32,677 nt of DNA from NCBI GenBank assembly GCA_019931245.1, contig JAINDL010000007.1, positions 1-32,677 on the forward strand. The letters run 5' to 3'. A program made the position numbers and the translations under genes. Below the pieces are notes generated by a model, which saw nothing but the letters and a program-made list of their open reading frames with translations, was not told the origin of the DNA and searched no databases. Shown piece after piece: positions 25,301 to 32,417 of the stretch (the stretch's first letter is position 1; each line of letters starts with the position of its first letter). Source of the stretch: Bryobacteraceae bacterium CoA2 C42. Lineage in GTDB: Bacteria; Acidobacteriota; Terriglobia; Bryobacterales; Bryobacteraceae.

Positions 25301-25750
25301 CGCCAGCGCATTCCGCCCGTTCAGCGGCAAATCACTCACCCGCCGGTTCTCAATCACGTTCCCCAGCGTCGCGCTGCCGGTGTCCACCAGAATCTGCTGC
25401 CCGGTCACCTCAATCGTCTCGGCCACCTGGCCCACTTCCAGCGCGAAACTCACCTCCGCGTTCTGGTTCACCTGCAGCACAATCCCCGCCCGCACCGCCC
25501 GCTTGAACCCCGTCTTCTGCGCGTTGATCTCATACTGCCCCACGGCCAAACCCGGCATCGTGAAGAAGCCTCGTTCGTTGCTCGTGGCCCGGGCCGTAAT
25601 GTTGGTCCCGGTATTCCGCGCCTCCACCGCGACGCCCGGCACCACGGCCCCCTGCGGATCGCTGACCGTCCCCGAGATCGTTCCCGTCTGCAACTGCGCG
25701 TGGGCTCCCAGCGCAAAAAGAAAAAAAGGAAGCAGTTGTCTATGTGACAT
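22361..25750 (-). CDS. Oar-like TonB-dependent outer-membrane receptor
   Basis: This 1129-residue protein has the same plan as the receptor at the left end of the window: signal peptide (1-18, ending GAHA), regulatory-like beta domain (GTVSDPQGAVVPGVAVEARN, residues about 29-48), plug motifs (LPLNGRNALAL, MLDGNNN, VEEFKVQSGSMSAEFGF, NLVTKSGTNQFHG) and a long barrel ending QLGLKLIF. It differs from the other two receptors in having no downstream enzyme on its strand; the next gene is hicB, 106 bp beyond its stop and starting new. It is transcribed divergently from the MscS-type channel. Its ligand cannot be predicted. Confidence 0.92.
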   Translation of the reverse strand: MSHRQLLPFFLFALGAHAQLQTGTISGTVSDPQGAVVPGVAVEARNTGTNITARATSNERGFFTMPGLAVGQYEINAQKTGFKRAVRAGIVLQVNQNAEVSFALEVGQVAETIEVTGQQILVDTGSATLGNVIENRRVSDLPLNGRNALALTLLTPGVISNAGPTNSGFGDRGIQISSLSINGSPSSMNAQMLDGNNNVLSYVGEVGIPPAVDAVEEFKVQSGSMSAEFGFTAGGAVNLVTKSGTNQFHGTLYEFLRNNALDARNAFATRRLPLRYNQYGGSIGGPAIKNRTFGFFNWEEYRLRQSTPRFSTVPIEPWRRGDFSTLANANGVFTQIFDPATTRNNPAGAGLVRDPFPGNVVPQARFDPITPKMVGFWPAPNRTPSNPFTQAQNFGDDSLSLVNWSQKSTRVDHRFNDAHSIFFRYTDATHAPKANNIYTDPRVGQNREDNQTNRNAMISDTYTFSPTMINNLRVGLMRQSFIFRAINAGPDWRSILSLPASYPNEQLVQVDFGFGPIGGGAVGNRGSLNWDIQNMLTKVAGNHTVKIGYNHRLLQGSNRQGGALAGNFSFGGLTTQPLVATNTGNNMAQFLLGEVGSASIDRIIGNTWQAVAISTFVQDDWKVGRRLTLNLGLRWDWQQKPYERNDGHINFDPNGTADGFRGVTVFAGKNGQPRSFYKEDFNDFGPRIGWAWDIFGKGTTVFRGGYGVFYPSIFYRNFLGDTQLFSTTNTQYVAQGPGQRALRFRDGFPRSPLEAPGASAGPLALLGQTVAITENDPTTPMTQQWNAGLQHQIGDWVFDVSYAGNKGNHFVGNGYNLNQLDPQLRLRLRQDLFTTVPNPFAGRVPGGLGAATITRERSLQPFPYYNGVNVRNPRLGNYNSHQLQVNVRKRMKNGLLVDVAFTGGKRIADSAIVPVDFGPIEQVNEGGFQDGLFNRQINKSVDPADVSRRLVINGLYELPFGRGKRFDTGNGVMNRIVGGWQVNVIGVFQTGTPLTVRGAANFAADRPNSTGKSANLPAGERTARRWFDTAQFVNPPEFEFGNVSRGLPDVRHPGTINFDGSLIKDTQVTERIRLQFRAEAFNAFNKVNLGLVNDNFSPGPDGKNAAALFGVINSSRDARIMQLGLKLIF

Positions 25751-25768
25751 AACAGATTTCAGTTTGCG

Positions 25769-25797
25769 AGTATATAGAAACTAGCTCTGCGAAGCAA
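25769..25797 (-). promoter_or_regulatory. Candidate promoter of second Oar-like receptor
   Basis: On the minus strand TTGCTT (25797-25792) and TATACT (25774-25769) are separated by exactly 17 bp, and TATACT lies 18 nt before the ATG at 25750. This is the best-formed sigma-70-like promoter in the window. Confidence 0.45.
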
Positions 25798-25812
25798 ATC
25801 GGCGCGCTTCAG

Positions 25813-25818
25813 TATAAT
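25813..25818 (+). promoter_or_regulatory. Consensus -10 before MscS-type gene
   Basis: A perfect TATAAT ends 13 nt before the ATG at 25832, so the transcript would have a leader of only about 6 nt. No good -35 is seen 17 bp upstream. It is back to back with the receptor promoter. Confidence 0.4.
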
Positions 25819-25831
25819 TCCAGGGTTGCCA

Positions 25832-27466
25832 ATGCTCACCGCCTCGCCGCCGCGCCCACCCGCTCTTGCGCGCCTCGCCCTGCTCGCTCTCGCCCTGCTT
25901 TCCCTATCCGCCCAGCCCCCCGGCGCCCCCGTCGTCCTCGACGGCGTCACCCTCTGGACCGTCAAAGAACCTCGCGCGAATTTCAACCCCGCCCAACGCG
26001 CCGAAGACATCCGCTCAAGCCTCCTCGCCCTCGCCGAAGACCCCCGCCGCGACCTCGCCGACCTCCTCGAAGTCCACACCGGCTCAGAATCCATCCTCCT
26101 CGTCGACCGCGTTTACCTCTTCGCCGTCACCGACGCCGACGCCCGCGCCGAATCCCGCTCCCTGCCCGAACTCTTCGCCCAGCGCCGCAACCTCGCCCTC
26201 GACGCCGTCCGCCGCTACCGCGCCGCCCGCACTGTCGAGTTCTACCTCAACGCCCTCGGCCGCTCCCTCGCCGCCCTCGCCCTCGCCGCCGCCGCCCTCT
26301 GGCTCCTCCGCTTCCTCTACCGCCAATCCAAACTCCGCGTCCGCCAAACCTCCGCCCGCCTCGCCGCCAGCGAACACGGCTTCGCCCGCCTCCTCCACAC
26401 CCTCGAACGCCAGCTCTTTATCCTCGCCCGCCTCTCGCTCCGCCTCCTCTTCTTCGCCCTCGCCGCCGTCGTCGTCCTCGCCTCTATCTCCTACATCTGC
26501 AGCCTCTATCCCGCCACCGCCAACCTCGCCGAAGCCGCCCAACTCGCCGCTGCCAACTCCGCCGGCCTCGCCGCCGCCGCCCTCCTGGCCTACATCCCCA
26601 ACCTCCTCCTCATCGCCATCGTCTTCGCCTTCACCTACGCCCTGCTCAAAATCGCCGCCGCCCTCGCCCGCGCCATCGACTCCGGAGCCGTTACCCTCCC
26701 CCGCTTCCACCGCGAATGGGCCCAGCCCACCTACGGCCTCCTCCGTATCACTCTCATCCTGTTCGCCCTTGTCGTCGTCTTCCCCTACCTCCCCGGCGGC
26801 GATTCCCCCGCCCTCCGCGGCGTCTCCATCTTCATCGGCGTCCTCGTCTCCCTCGGCTCCGGCTCCGCCATGGGCAACCTCATCGCCGGACTCATCCTCA
26901 CCTACATGCGCCCCTTCCAGATTGGCGACCGCGTCCGCATCGCCGACTCGGTCGGCGACGTCACCGAAAAGTCCCTCCTCGTCACCCGCATCCGCACCGT
27001 CAAAAACGTCGAGGTCATCGTCCCTAATAGCGCCATCCTCGGCGCCCATATCGTCAACTACAGCACCAACGCCCAGGACCACGGCCTCATCCTCAACACC
27101 ACCGTCACCATCGGCTACGACGCCCCCTGGCGCCGCGTCCGCGAACTCCTCATCCAGGCCGCCCTGGAAACCCCCGGCATCCTCCCTCAACCCGCCCCCT
27201 TCGTCCACCACACGAGCCTCAACGACTTCCACGTCAGCTACGAAATCAACGCCTACACCCGCCACGCCGCCCAAATGGCCGCCACTTACTCCGAACTCCA
27301 CAAAAATATCCAGGACGCCTTTCACGCGGGCGGCATTGAAATCATGTCCCCCGGCTACCTCGCCGTCCGCGACGGCAACACCGTCACCATTCCCCAGTCC
27401 CAACGCGCCCCCGGCTACGCCCCCCCTGCCTTCCGCGTCCAATCCCAGCCCCCCGCCCAACCCTGA
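25832..27466 (+). CDS. MscS-family mechanosensitive channel
   Basis: This 544-residue inner-membrane protein has a signal peptide, a periplasmic domain (about 25-130), several membrane segments (about 143-161, 195-225, 235-275 and 298-320) and the MscS pore and beta domain: GSGSAMGNLIAGLILTYMRP, FQIGDRVRIADSVGDV, IRTVKNVEVIVPNSAI and then a C-terminal alpha/beta vestibule to about 520. It would release solutes on hypo-osmotic shock. The extra N-terminal part makes it longer than the 286-residue E. coli MscS, like the intermediate-size homologues. I start at ATG 25832; a TTG six bases earlier adds only two residues. Third codon positions are almost all C. Confidence 0.92.
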   Translation: MLTASPPRPPALARLALLALALLSLSAQPPGAPVVLDGVTLWTVKEPRANFNPAQRAEDIRSSLLALAEDPRRDLADLLEVHTGSESILLVDRVYLFAVTDADARAESRSLPELFAQRRNLALDAVRRYRAARTVEFYLNALGRSLAALALAAAALWLLRFLYRQSKLRVRQTSARLAASEHGFARLLHTLERQLFILARLSLRLLFFALAAVVVLASISYICSLYPATANLAEAAQLAAANSAGLAAAALLAYIPNLLLIAIVFAFTYALLKIAAALARAIDSGAVTLPRFHREWAQPTYGLLRITLILFALVVVFPYLPGGDSPALRGVSIFIGVLVSLGSGSAMGNLIAGLILTYMRPFQIGDRVRIADSVGDVTEKSLLVTRIRTVKNVEVIVPNSAILGAHIVNYSTNAQDHGLILNTTVTIGYDAPWRRVRELLIQAALETPGILPQPAPFVHHTSLNDFHVSYEINAYTRHAAQMAATYSELHKNIQDAFHAGGIEIMSPGYLAVRDGNTVTIPQSQRAPGYAPPAFRVQSQPPAQP

Positions 27467-27492
27467 TTCCGTCCAGCATTCTGACCACCCTT

Positions 27493-27520
27493 TCCGGCGA
27501 AAACCGGATCAATGTACAAT
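27493..27520 (+). promoter_or_regulatory. Hairpin and -10 before third receptor
   Basis: TCCGG (27493-27497) and CCGGA (27504-27508) form a short hairpin with a CGAAAA loop, 7 nt before TACAAT (27515-27520). TACAAT ends only 5 nt before the ATG at 27526, which would make the transcript leaderless. Confidence 0.3.
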
Positions 27521-27525
27521 TCTTC

Positions 27526-30500
27526 ATGCGCGCTTTTCTGGCCTGCTTTCTTTCTCTCGCCCCCGCGGCCCTCCCCCAAACCTTCAACAACGGCACCCTC
27601 CTCGGCACCGTCACCGATCCCTCCGGCGCCTCCGTCCCCGGCGCCTCCGTCCGCGTCTCCCGCGACAATCCCGCCTTCCGCCGCGAAACCCTCACCGACG
27701 CCTCCGGCAACTACCTCCTCCCCCAGGTCCCCCCCGGCGCCTACACCCTCACCTTCGAAAAAACAGGCTTCCAGAAAACCGAAACCAACAACGTCGATGT
27801 CAGCGCCGCCCAAACCGTCCGCGTCGACTCCCAACTCACCGTCGGCTCCGTCTCCGACACCGTCCGCGTCGAAACCCGCGCCGCCCAGGTCGACACCGCC
27901 TCGGCCAACATCGGCTCCACCGTCTACGGCACCCAGGTCCAGGAACTCGCCCTCAACACCCGCAGCTTCACCCAACTGATGACCCTCCAGCCCGGCGTCA
28001 GCTCCATGCAGGCCCAGCAGCCCGGCTTCGGCTCCAACACCGGCGTCCCCTTCTCCTTCGGCGGCAGCCAGACCAGCGCCAACAATTGGACCCTCGACGG
28101 CGGCCGCAACGTCGACACCTTCAACGGCAACAACCTCGCCATGGTCAACCTCGACGCCATCGCCGAAGTCCGCATCGAACGCAACGCCTACACCTCCGAC
28201 TACGGCCGCAACGGCGGCGCCCAGATCAACGTCGTCACCAAGTCCGGCACCAACGACCTCCACGGCACCCTCTTCGAGTTCTTCCGCAACGACAAACTCG
28301 ACGCCCGCAACTTCTTCGCCGCCCGCCGCCCCAAGAACCGCTATAACAACTTCGGCGGCACCCTCGGCGGCGCCATCAAACGCGACAAACTCTTCTTCTT
28401 CCTCTCAAACGAATACCGCCGCATCTGGCAGACCACCGGCGCCCGCACCAGCATCGTCCCCACCGACGCCCAAATCGCCGGCAACTTCTCCGCCACCCGC
28501 GACATCCGCGACCCCCTCACCGCCCAACTCTTCCCCAACCGCCAGATCCCCGCCTCCCGCCTCGACCCCAACGCCCTCGCCCTCATCCGCACCTACTACC
28601 AGCGCCCCAACTTCCAGCAGGGCGCCCTCAACTTCACCTCCGCCGAACCCGACGGCACCAACTACCGCTCCGGCCTCGCCCGCCTCGACTGGAACGCCAA
28701 GGAAAACTTCACCGTCTTCGCCCGCTATAACCTCGACTCCACCCGCCTCATCAGCCCCTACGGCCTCTTCGCCGGCAACCCCATGCAGAACGTCGCCGAC
28801 AGCGAACAATCCCACGTCATCCGCGGCGCCAACCTCTCCACCACCTGGATTGTCAACTCCAACATGGTCAACCAGCTCACGGGCTCCTTCTACGGCGGCT
28901 CCCTCGCCATCTCGACGTCGGCCAACGCCGCCCGCGCCCGCGAAGCCGCCTTCCGCGTCCCCCGCGTCTTCAATACCCAGGTCGCCGCCGCCGGCCTCAT
29001 CCCCTCCATCTCCCTGTCCCAGGGCTACGCCGGCATCGATATCCGCTGGCCCCAGAACATCACCTCCTATACTTGGGAAATCATCGACAACTTCTCCTGG
29101 AACAAAGGCCGCCACAGCATCAAGTTCGGCGGCGCCATCGACAAAGAAAACAAGTCCCAGAATCAGAGCGTCCCCAACAACAACGGCACCTTCACCTTCA
29201 ACAGCCAGCCCACCGGCGATGCCCTCGCCGACCTGCTCACCGGCAACGCCTTCCAGTACACCGAAAACTCCAATCACGTCTTCGGCCGCTCCCGCTGGGA
29301 AAACTGGTCGCTCTACATCCAGGACCAGTGGCGCGCCACCAACCGCCTCACCCTCACCTACGGCGTCCGCTACGAAATCTACGAACCCGAAAAGGACGAC
29401 GACGGCAACTACTCCTTCTTCCTCCCCTCCCGCTTCAGCCGCGCCGCCGCCGCTACCGTCCTGCCCGCGAACGGCCAAATCGTCACCGGCACCCAAAACT
29501 ACGATAACGGCGTCGTCGTCGTCGGCAAATCCGACTCCCCCTTCGGCAACGCCATGACCAACACGGTCTACAACACCTTCGCCCCCCGCGGCGGCTTCTC
29601 CCTCGGCCTCGGCAAAAACAACTCCACCGTCCTCCGCGGCGGCTTCGGCATGTTCCACGACCGCTGGGCCCAGCTCGTCTCCGGCGCCCGCAACAACTGG
29701 CCCTTCAACCAAAGCGCCTCCATCTTCAGCACCGCTTTCTCGAACCCCGCCCAAGGCGAACGCCGCTTCTTCCCCATCGCCCTCACCAACTACGCCTCGC
29801 CCTGGAACATCCCCTATTACATGAAGTGGTCCCTCGGCCTCCAGCACGCCCTCCCCGGCGACATCCTCCTCGACGCCAGCTACGTTGGCTCCCGCGGCGT
29901 CGCCCTCACCCGCACCCGCGACATCAACCAACCCGTCGCCTCCGCCGATGTCGCCGCCGGCCGCCTCAACGTCAACGCCGCCCGCCCCTTCCCCGGCTTC
30001 GCCGCCATCTCCACCAACGAAACCACCGGCCAGTCCGTCTATCACAGCCTCCAAACCTCGGCCACCCGCCGCTTCGCCCGCGGCATCTCCCTCCAGGGCT
30101 CCTACACCTTCTCCCGCTCCATCGACAACGTCGCCACCCCCCTCAACTCCTACGCCGCCAACGGCATGGAACGCGGCCTGTCCGGCTTCGATCGCACCCA
30201 CGTCCTCGTCGTCAGCTACGTCTACGAACTCCCCCTCCTCCGCAACAGCAAAGGCGCCCTGAAGCAGATCTTCGGCGGCTGGCAGGTCTCCGGTATCAGC
30301 CGCTTTGAATCCGGTACGCCGTTCTCCATCACCGTCCCCGGCGACCGCGCCGGCACCGGCACCGGCGGTCAGCGCCCCGATGTCTCCGGCTCCATCAACC
30401 TCGACCGTACCCTCCAGCGCTGGTTCAGCGGCGCCTTCGCCGCCCCCGCCCTCGGCACGTTCGGCAACCTCGGCCGCAACGTCGTCCGCGCCCCCGGCTT

Positions 30501-30717
30501 CGCCAACTGGGACGTCTCCTTCAGCAAAAAGGCCGAACTCTTCCGCACCGCCAACGACCACCCCGTCCAACTCCAGTTCCGCGGCGAGTTCTTCAACCTC
30601 TTCAACCACACCCAATGGGCCGGTGTCTCCGCCGCCGTCGGCGCCGCCAACTTCGGCCAGATCACCTCCACTCGCGACCCCCGCCTCACCCAGCTCGGCC
30701 TCCGGCTGATATTCTGA
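27526..30717 (+). CDS. Oar-like TonB-dependent outer-membrane receptor
   Basis: This 1063-residue protein has a signal peptide (1-18, ending AALPQ), a regulatory-like domain (GTVTDPSGASVPGASVRVSR, then DASGNYLLPQVPPGAYTL), a plug region (LNTRSFTQLMTLQPGV, WTLDGGRNVDTF, IAEVRIERNAYTSDYGRNGG, NVVTKSGTNDLHG) and a barrel ending QLGLRLIF. It follows the MscS gene by 59 bp and is followed by a Tat-leader enolase-superfamily gene whose ATG shares one base with its TGA stop, so that pair is almost surely co-translated. The coupling makes the enzyme's substrate a candidate ligand for this receptor, which is inference. Confidence 0.92.
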   Translation: MRAFLACFLSLAPAALPQTFNNGTLLGTVTDPSGASVPGASVRVSRDNPAFRRETLTDASGNYLLPQVPPGAYTLTFEKTGFQKTETNNVDVSAAQTVRVDSQLTVGSVSDTVRVETRAAQVDTASANIGSTVYGTQVQELALNTRSFTQLMTLQPGVSSMQAQQPGFGSNTGVPFSFGGSQTSANNWTLDGGRNVDTFNGNNLAMVNLDAIAEVRIERNAYTSDYGRNGGAQINVVTKSGTNDLHGTLFEFFRNDKLDARNFFAARRPKNRYNNFGGTLGGAIKRDKLFFFLSNEYRRIWQTTGARTSIVPTDAQIAGNFSATRDIRDPLTAQLFPNRQIPASRLDPNALALIRTYYQRPNFQQGALNFTSAEPDGTNYRSGLARLDWNAKENFTVFARYNLDSTRLISPYGLFAGNPMQNVADSEQSHVIRGANLSTTWIVNSNMVNQLTGSFYGGSLAISTSANAARAREAAFRVPRVFNTQVAAAGLIPSISLSQGYAGIDIRWPQNITSYTWEIIDNFSWNKGRHSIKFGGAIDKENKSQNQSVPNNNGTFTFNSQPTGDALADLLTGNAFQYTENSNHVFGRSRWENWSLYIQDQWRATNRLTLTYGVRYEIYEPEKDDDGNYSFFLPSRFSRAAAATVLPANGQIVTGTQNYDNGVVVVGKSDSPFGNAMTNTVYNTFAPRGGFSLGLGKNNSTVLRGGFGMFHDRWAQLVSGARNNWPFNQSASIFSTAFSNPAQGERRFFPIALTNYASPWNIPYYMKWSLGLQHALPGDILLDASYVGSRGVALTRTRDINQPVASADVAAGRLNVNAARPFPGFAAISTNETTGQSVYHSLQTSATRRFARGISLQGSYTFSRSIDNVATPLNSYAANGMERGLSGFDRTHVLVVSYVYELPLLRNSKGALKQIFGGWQVSGISRFESGTPFSITVPGDRAGTGTGGQRPDVSGSINLDRTLQRWFSGAFAAPALGTFGNLGRNVVRAPGFANWDVSFSKKAELFRTANDHPVQLQFRGEFFNLFNHTQWAGVSAAVGAANFGQITSTRDPRLTQLGLRLIF

Positions 30718-31823
30718 TGCCCATGCAACGCAGACTCTTCCTCGCCAGCCTGTTCGGCGCCGCCGCCCGCGCCGCCTCGGTTAAAATCGAACGCGTCGAA
30801 CTCATCCAGGTCGTCGTCCGCATGAAGCCCGGCGTCGTCTACAGCCCCGACTTCGGCCCCACCCTCGACCAGCGTCTCGTTGTCTTCGACACCTACCCCA
30901 AGTTCCTCATCAAACTCTACGCCGACAACGGCATGGTCGGCCTCGGCGAAACCGCCCGCGAAGTCTCCGCCGCCGCCGCCCAGCGCAACGCCGATTTCAT
31001 CAAAGGCAAGCGCATGGAGGAGCTCGACAACAACCTCCCGGAACCCTCCACCGCCGACGGCTTTGAAATCGCCATGTTCGACCTCATGGGCAAATCCTCC
31101 GGCCTCCCCGTCTGCGCCCTCCTCGGCGGCCGCCTCCAAAGCAAGGTCGCCGTCTCTTATTGGACCGCCCAGCGCACCTTCGACGATCTCGTCAAGGTTG
31201 GTGAAACCGCCGTCGCCAAAGGCTTCCGCAATCTCAAATTCAAAGCCCGCCTCGGCGACCCCATCGAAAAGCAGATGGCCGCCGTCACCAAAGCCTCGCC
31301 CCATCTCAACTTCATCGTAGACTTCAACTCCTCCTACCCCGACCTCGCCAGCTTCCTCCCCGTCGCCAAGCGCCTCGAAGGCTACAACCTCACCATTGAA
31401 GATCCCTTCCCCAAGCGCCTCGACTGGTTCCGCCAGCTCCGCCAGCGCACCACGATTCCCCTCGCCCTCACCCCCACCGGCCCCGCGCAGCTCTTTGACG
31501 CCATCAAGTCCGACGCGGTCGATATCTTCAACCTCGGCGGCAACATGCGCGAATTCGTCCGCGAAGCTTCCATGGCTGAAATGGCCGGCATCCCCTGCTG
31601 GCATGGCTCCGGCGTCGAACTCGGCATCCGCGACATGTCGTTTATCCATGCCGCCGCGGCCACCCGCAGCTGTACCATCGGCTCCGATACGCTCAGCTAC
31701 CTCCGCCAGCACAGCCTCATCACCCCGCCCTTTGAACCCGTCAACGGCTATATCGAGGTCCCCACCAAACCCGGCCTCGGCGTCGAACTCGACGAGGACG
31801 CTGTCAAACGCTTCCGCGTCTAA
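30717..31823 (+). CDS. Tat-exported enolase-superfamily protein
   Basis: This 368-residue protein belongs to the mandelate racemase / muconate lactonizing group of the enolase superfamily. K174-F-K176 resembles the KxK catalytic motif, D202 (VDFN) and E228 (IEDP) match the first two metal ligands, and H296 lies in CWHGSGVELG. Where family members have the third acidic ligand (around residues 251-254, usually DE), this protein has LTPT, so metal binding or activity may differ. The N-terminus MPMQRRLFLASLFGAAARA has a twin-arginine-like motif and hydrophobic stretch, suggesting periplasmic export. The start is the ATG overlapping the receptor stop (TGATG); the ATG six bases later is equally possible. 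The reaction is unknown. Confidence 0.83.
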   Translation: MPMQRRLFLASLFGAAARAASVKIERVELIQVVVRMKPGVVYSPDFGPTLDQRLVVFDTYPKFLIKLYADNGMVGLGETAREVSAAAAQRNADFIKGKRMEELDNNLPEPSTADGFEIAMFDLMGKSSGLPVCALLGGRLQSKVAVSYWTAQRTFDDLVKVGETAVAKGFRNLKFKARLGDPIEKQMAAVTKASPHLNFIVDFNSSYPDLASFLPVAKRLEGYNLTIEDPFPKRLDWFRQLRQRTTIPLALTPTGPAQLFDAIKSDAVDIFNLGGNMREFVREASMAEMAGIPCWHGSGVELGIRDMSFIHAAAATRSCTIGSDTLSYLRQHSLITPPFEPVNGYIEVPTKPGLGVELDEDAVKRFRV

Positions 31824-31834
31824 CCCCGCCGGGT

Positions 31835-31860
31835 CCCATCTCAGGCACCCATCTCAGGCA
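31835..31860. repeat. Perfect 13-bp tandem repeat, candidate operator
   Basis: CCCATCTCAGGCA occurs twice without a gap (31835-31847 and 31848-31860), ending 1 bp before TATAGT (31862-31867) and 11 bp before the DHFR-family ATG. A direct repeat in the -35 zone of a promoter would suit a regulator, but slippage alone could also explain it. Confidence 0.5.
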
Positions 31861-31861
31861 G

Positions 31862-31867
31862 TATAGT
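31862..31867 (+). promoter_or_regulatory. -10-like TATAGT before DHFR-family gene
   Basis: TATAGT ends 4 nt before the ATG at 31872, placing a predicted transcript start at or just inside the start codon. No ribosome-binding site is present, which agrees with a leaderless message. Confidence 0.35.
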
Positions 31868-31871
31868 TGGC

Positions 31872-32417
31872 ATGTCTCGCCTCCGCGTCTATCTCGGCTG
31901 CTCGCTCGACGGCTGCATCGCCGGACCCGATCACGACCTGTCGTTCCTGGACGAACACCCTCCCGAGCCGGATGCTCAGGGTGGGCTGTCGTTCGAAGAT
32001 TTCCTCTCCGGAATCGGCGTCCTGCTCATGGGGCGCCGCACCTATCAGGTGCTGCTCGATTACGATGTCTGGCCCTACGGCGACCGCATCGTGCTCGTCG
32101 CCACGCATCACGAACTTCCCTCTGCGCCGCAGGGAGGCCAGGCGCGGGCCGTGAGCGGACCCATCGACGAACTCGTGGCCGAGGCCAAGGTTCTGGCCGG
32201 TGGTCGGGACGTCTATCTCGATGGGGGCGACCTCGTGCGCCAGGGCCTCGACGCCGCGCTCGTTGACGAGATCTGCCTCACGTTTCTTCCGCTGGTGCTC
32301 GGACGCGGCATCCGCCTCTGGGACGGCCTCGCTAGGCGGAATGACCTGGTGTTCGATCCACCCGTGATGCATGGCCGACGCATGGTGCAGCTCAGGGCCC
32401 GGGTGGCGCGTCCATAG
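31872..32417 (+). CDS. DHFR / RibD C-terminal family reductase
   Basis: This 181-residue cytoplasmic protein matches the dihydrofolate-reductase-like family of RibD C-terminal type: VYLGCSLDGCIAGPDHDLSFL (residues 6-26) is the N-terminal strand and nicotinamide-loop region, LLMGRRTYQVLLDY the central motif, and DVYLDGGDLVRQGL the NADPH-binding turn (normally GGxxL). Typical members are NADPH-dependent reductases whose substrates are mostly unknown; it lacks a RibD deaminase domain, so riboflavin synthesis is not implied. Its base use is unlike the genes to its left: G and C are about balanced on the coding strand. A 13-bp tandem repeat and a TATAGT lie directly upstream. Its 3' end overlaps the convergent edge gene by 26 bp. 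Confidence 0.86.
   Translation: MSRLRVYLGCSLDGCIAGPDHDLSFLDEHPPEPDAQGGLSFEDFLSGIGVLLMGRRTYQVLLDYDVWPYGDRIVLVATHHELPSAPQGGQARAVSGPIDELVAEAKVLAGGRDVYLDGGDLVRQGLDAALVDEICLTFLPLVLGRGIRLWDGLARRNDLVFDPPVMHGRRMVQLRARVARP

Noticed and set aside
25866-28346. 826-codon plus-strand open frame across the MscS and receptor genes
   Set aside because: It is rich in S, P, T and R and crosses two real genes in another frame. It is open only because C-rich third positions avoid stop codons.
28405-30615. 736-codon minus-strand open frame opposite the third Oar-like receptor
   Set aside because: Its composition is almost only G, A, E, D and V, the mirror of C-ending codons on the coding strand. No domain or signal peptide is visible, and the plus-strand receptor is unmistakable.
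31872-32417. DHFR-family gene as folA or ribD
   Set aside because: It is of the RibD C-terminal-like group without the deaminase domain and lacks the close match to FolA, so neither symbol is justified.
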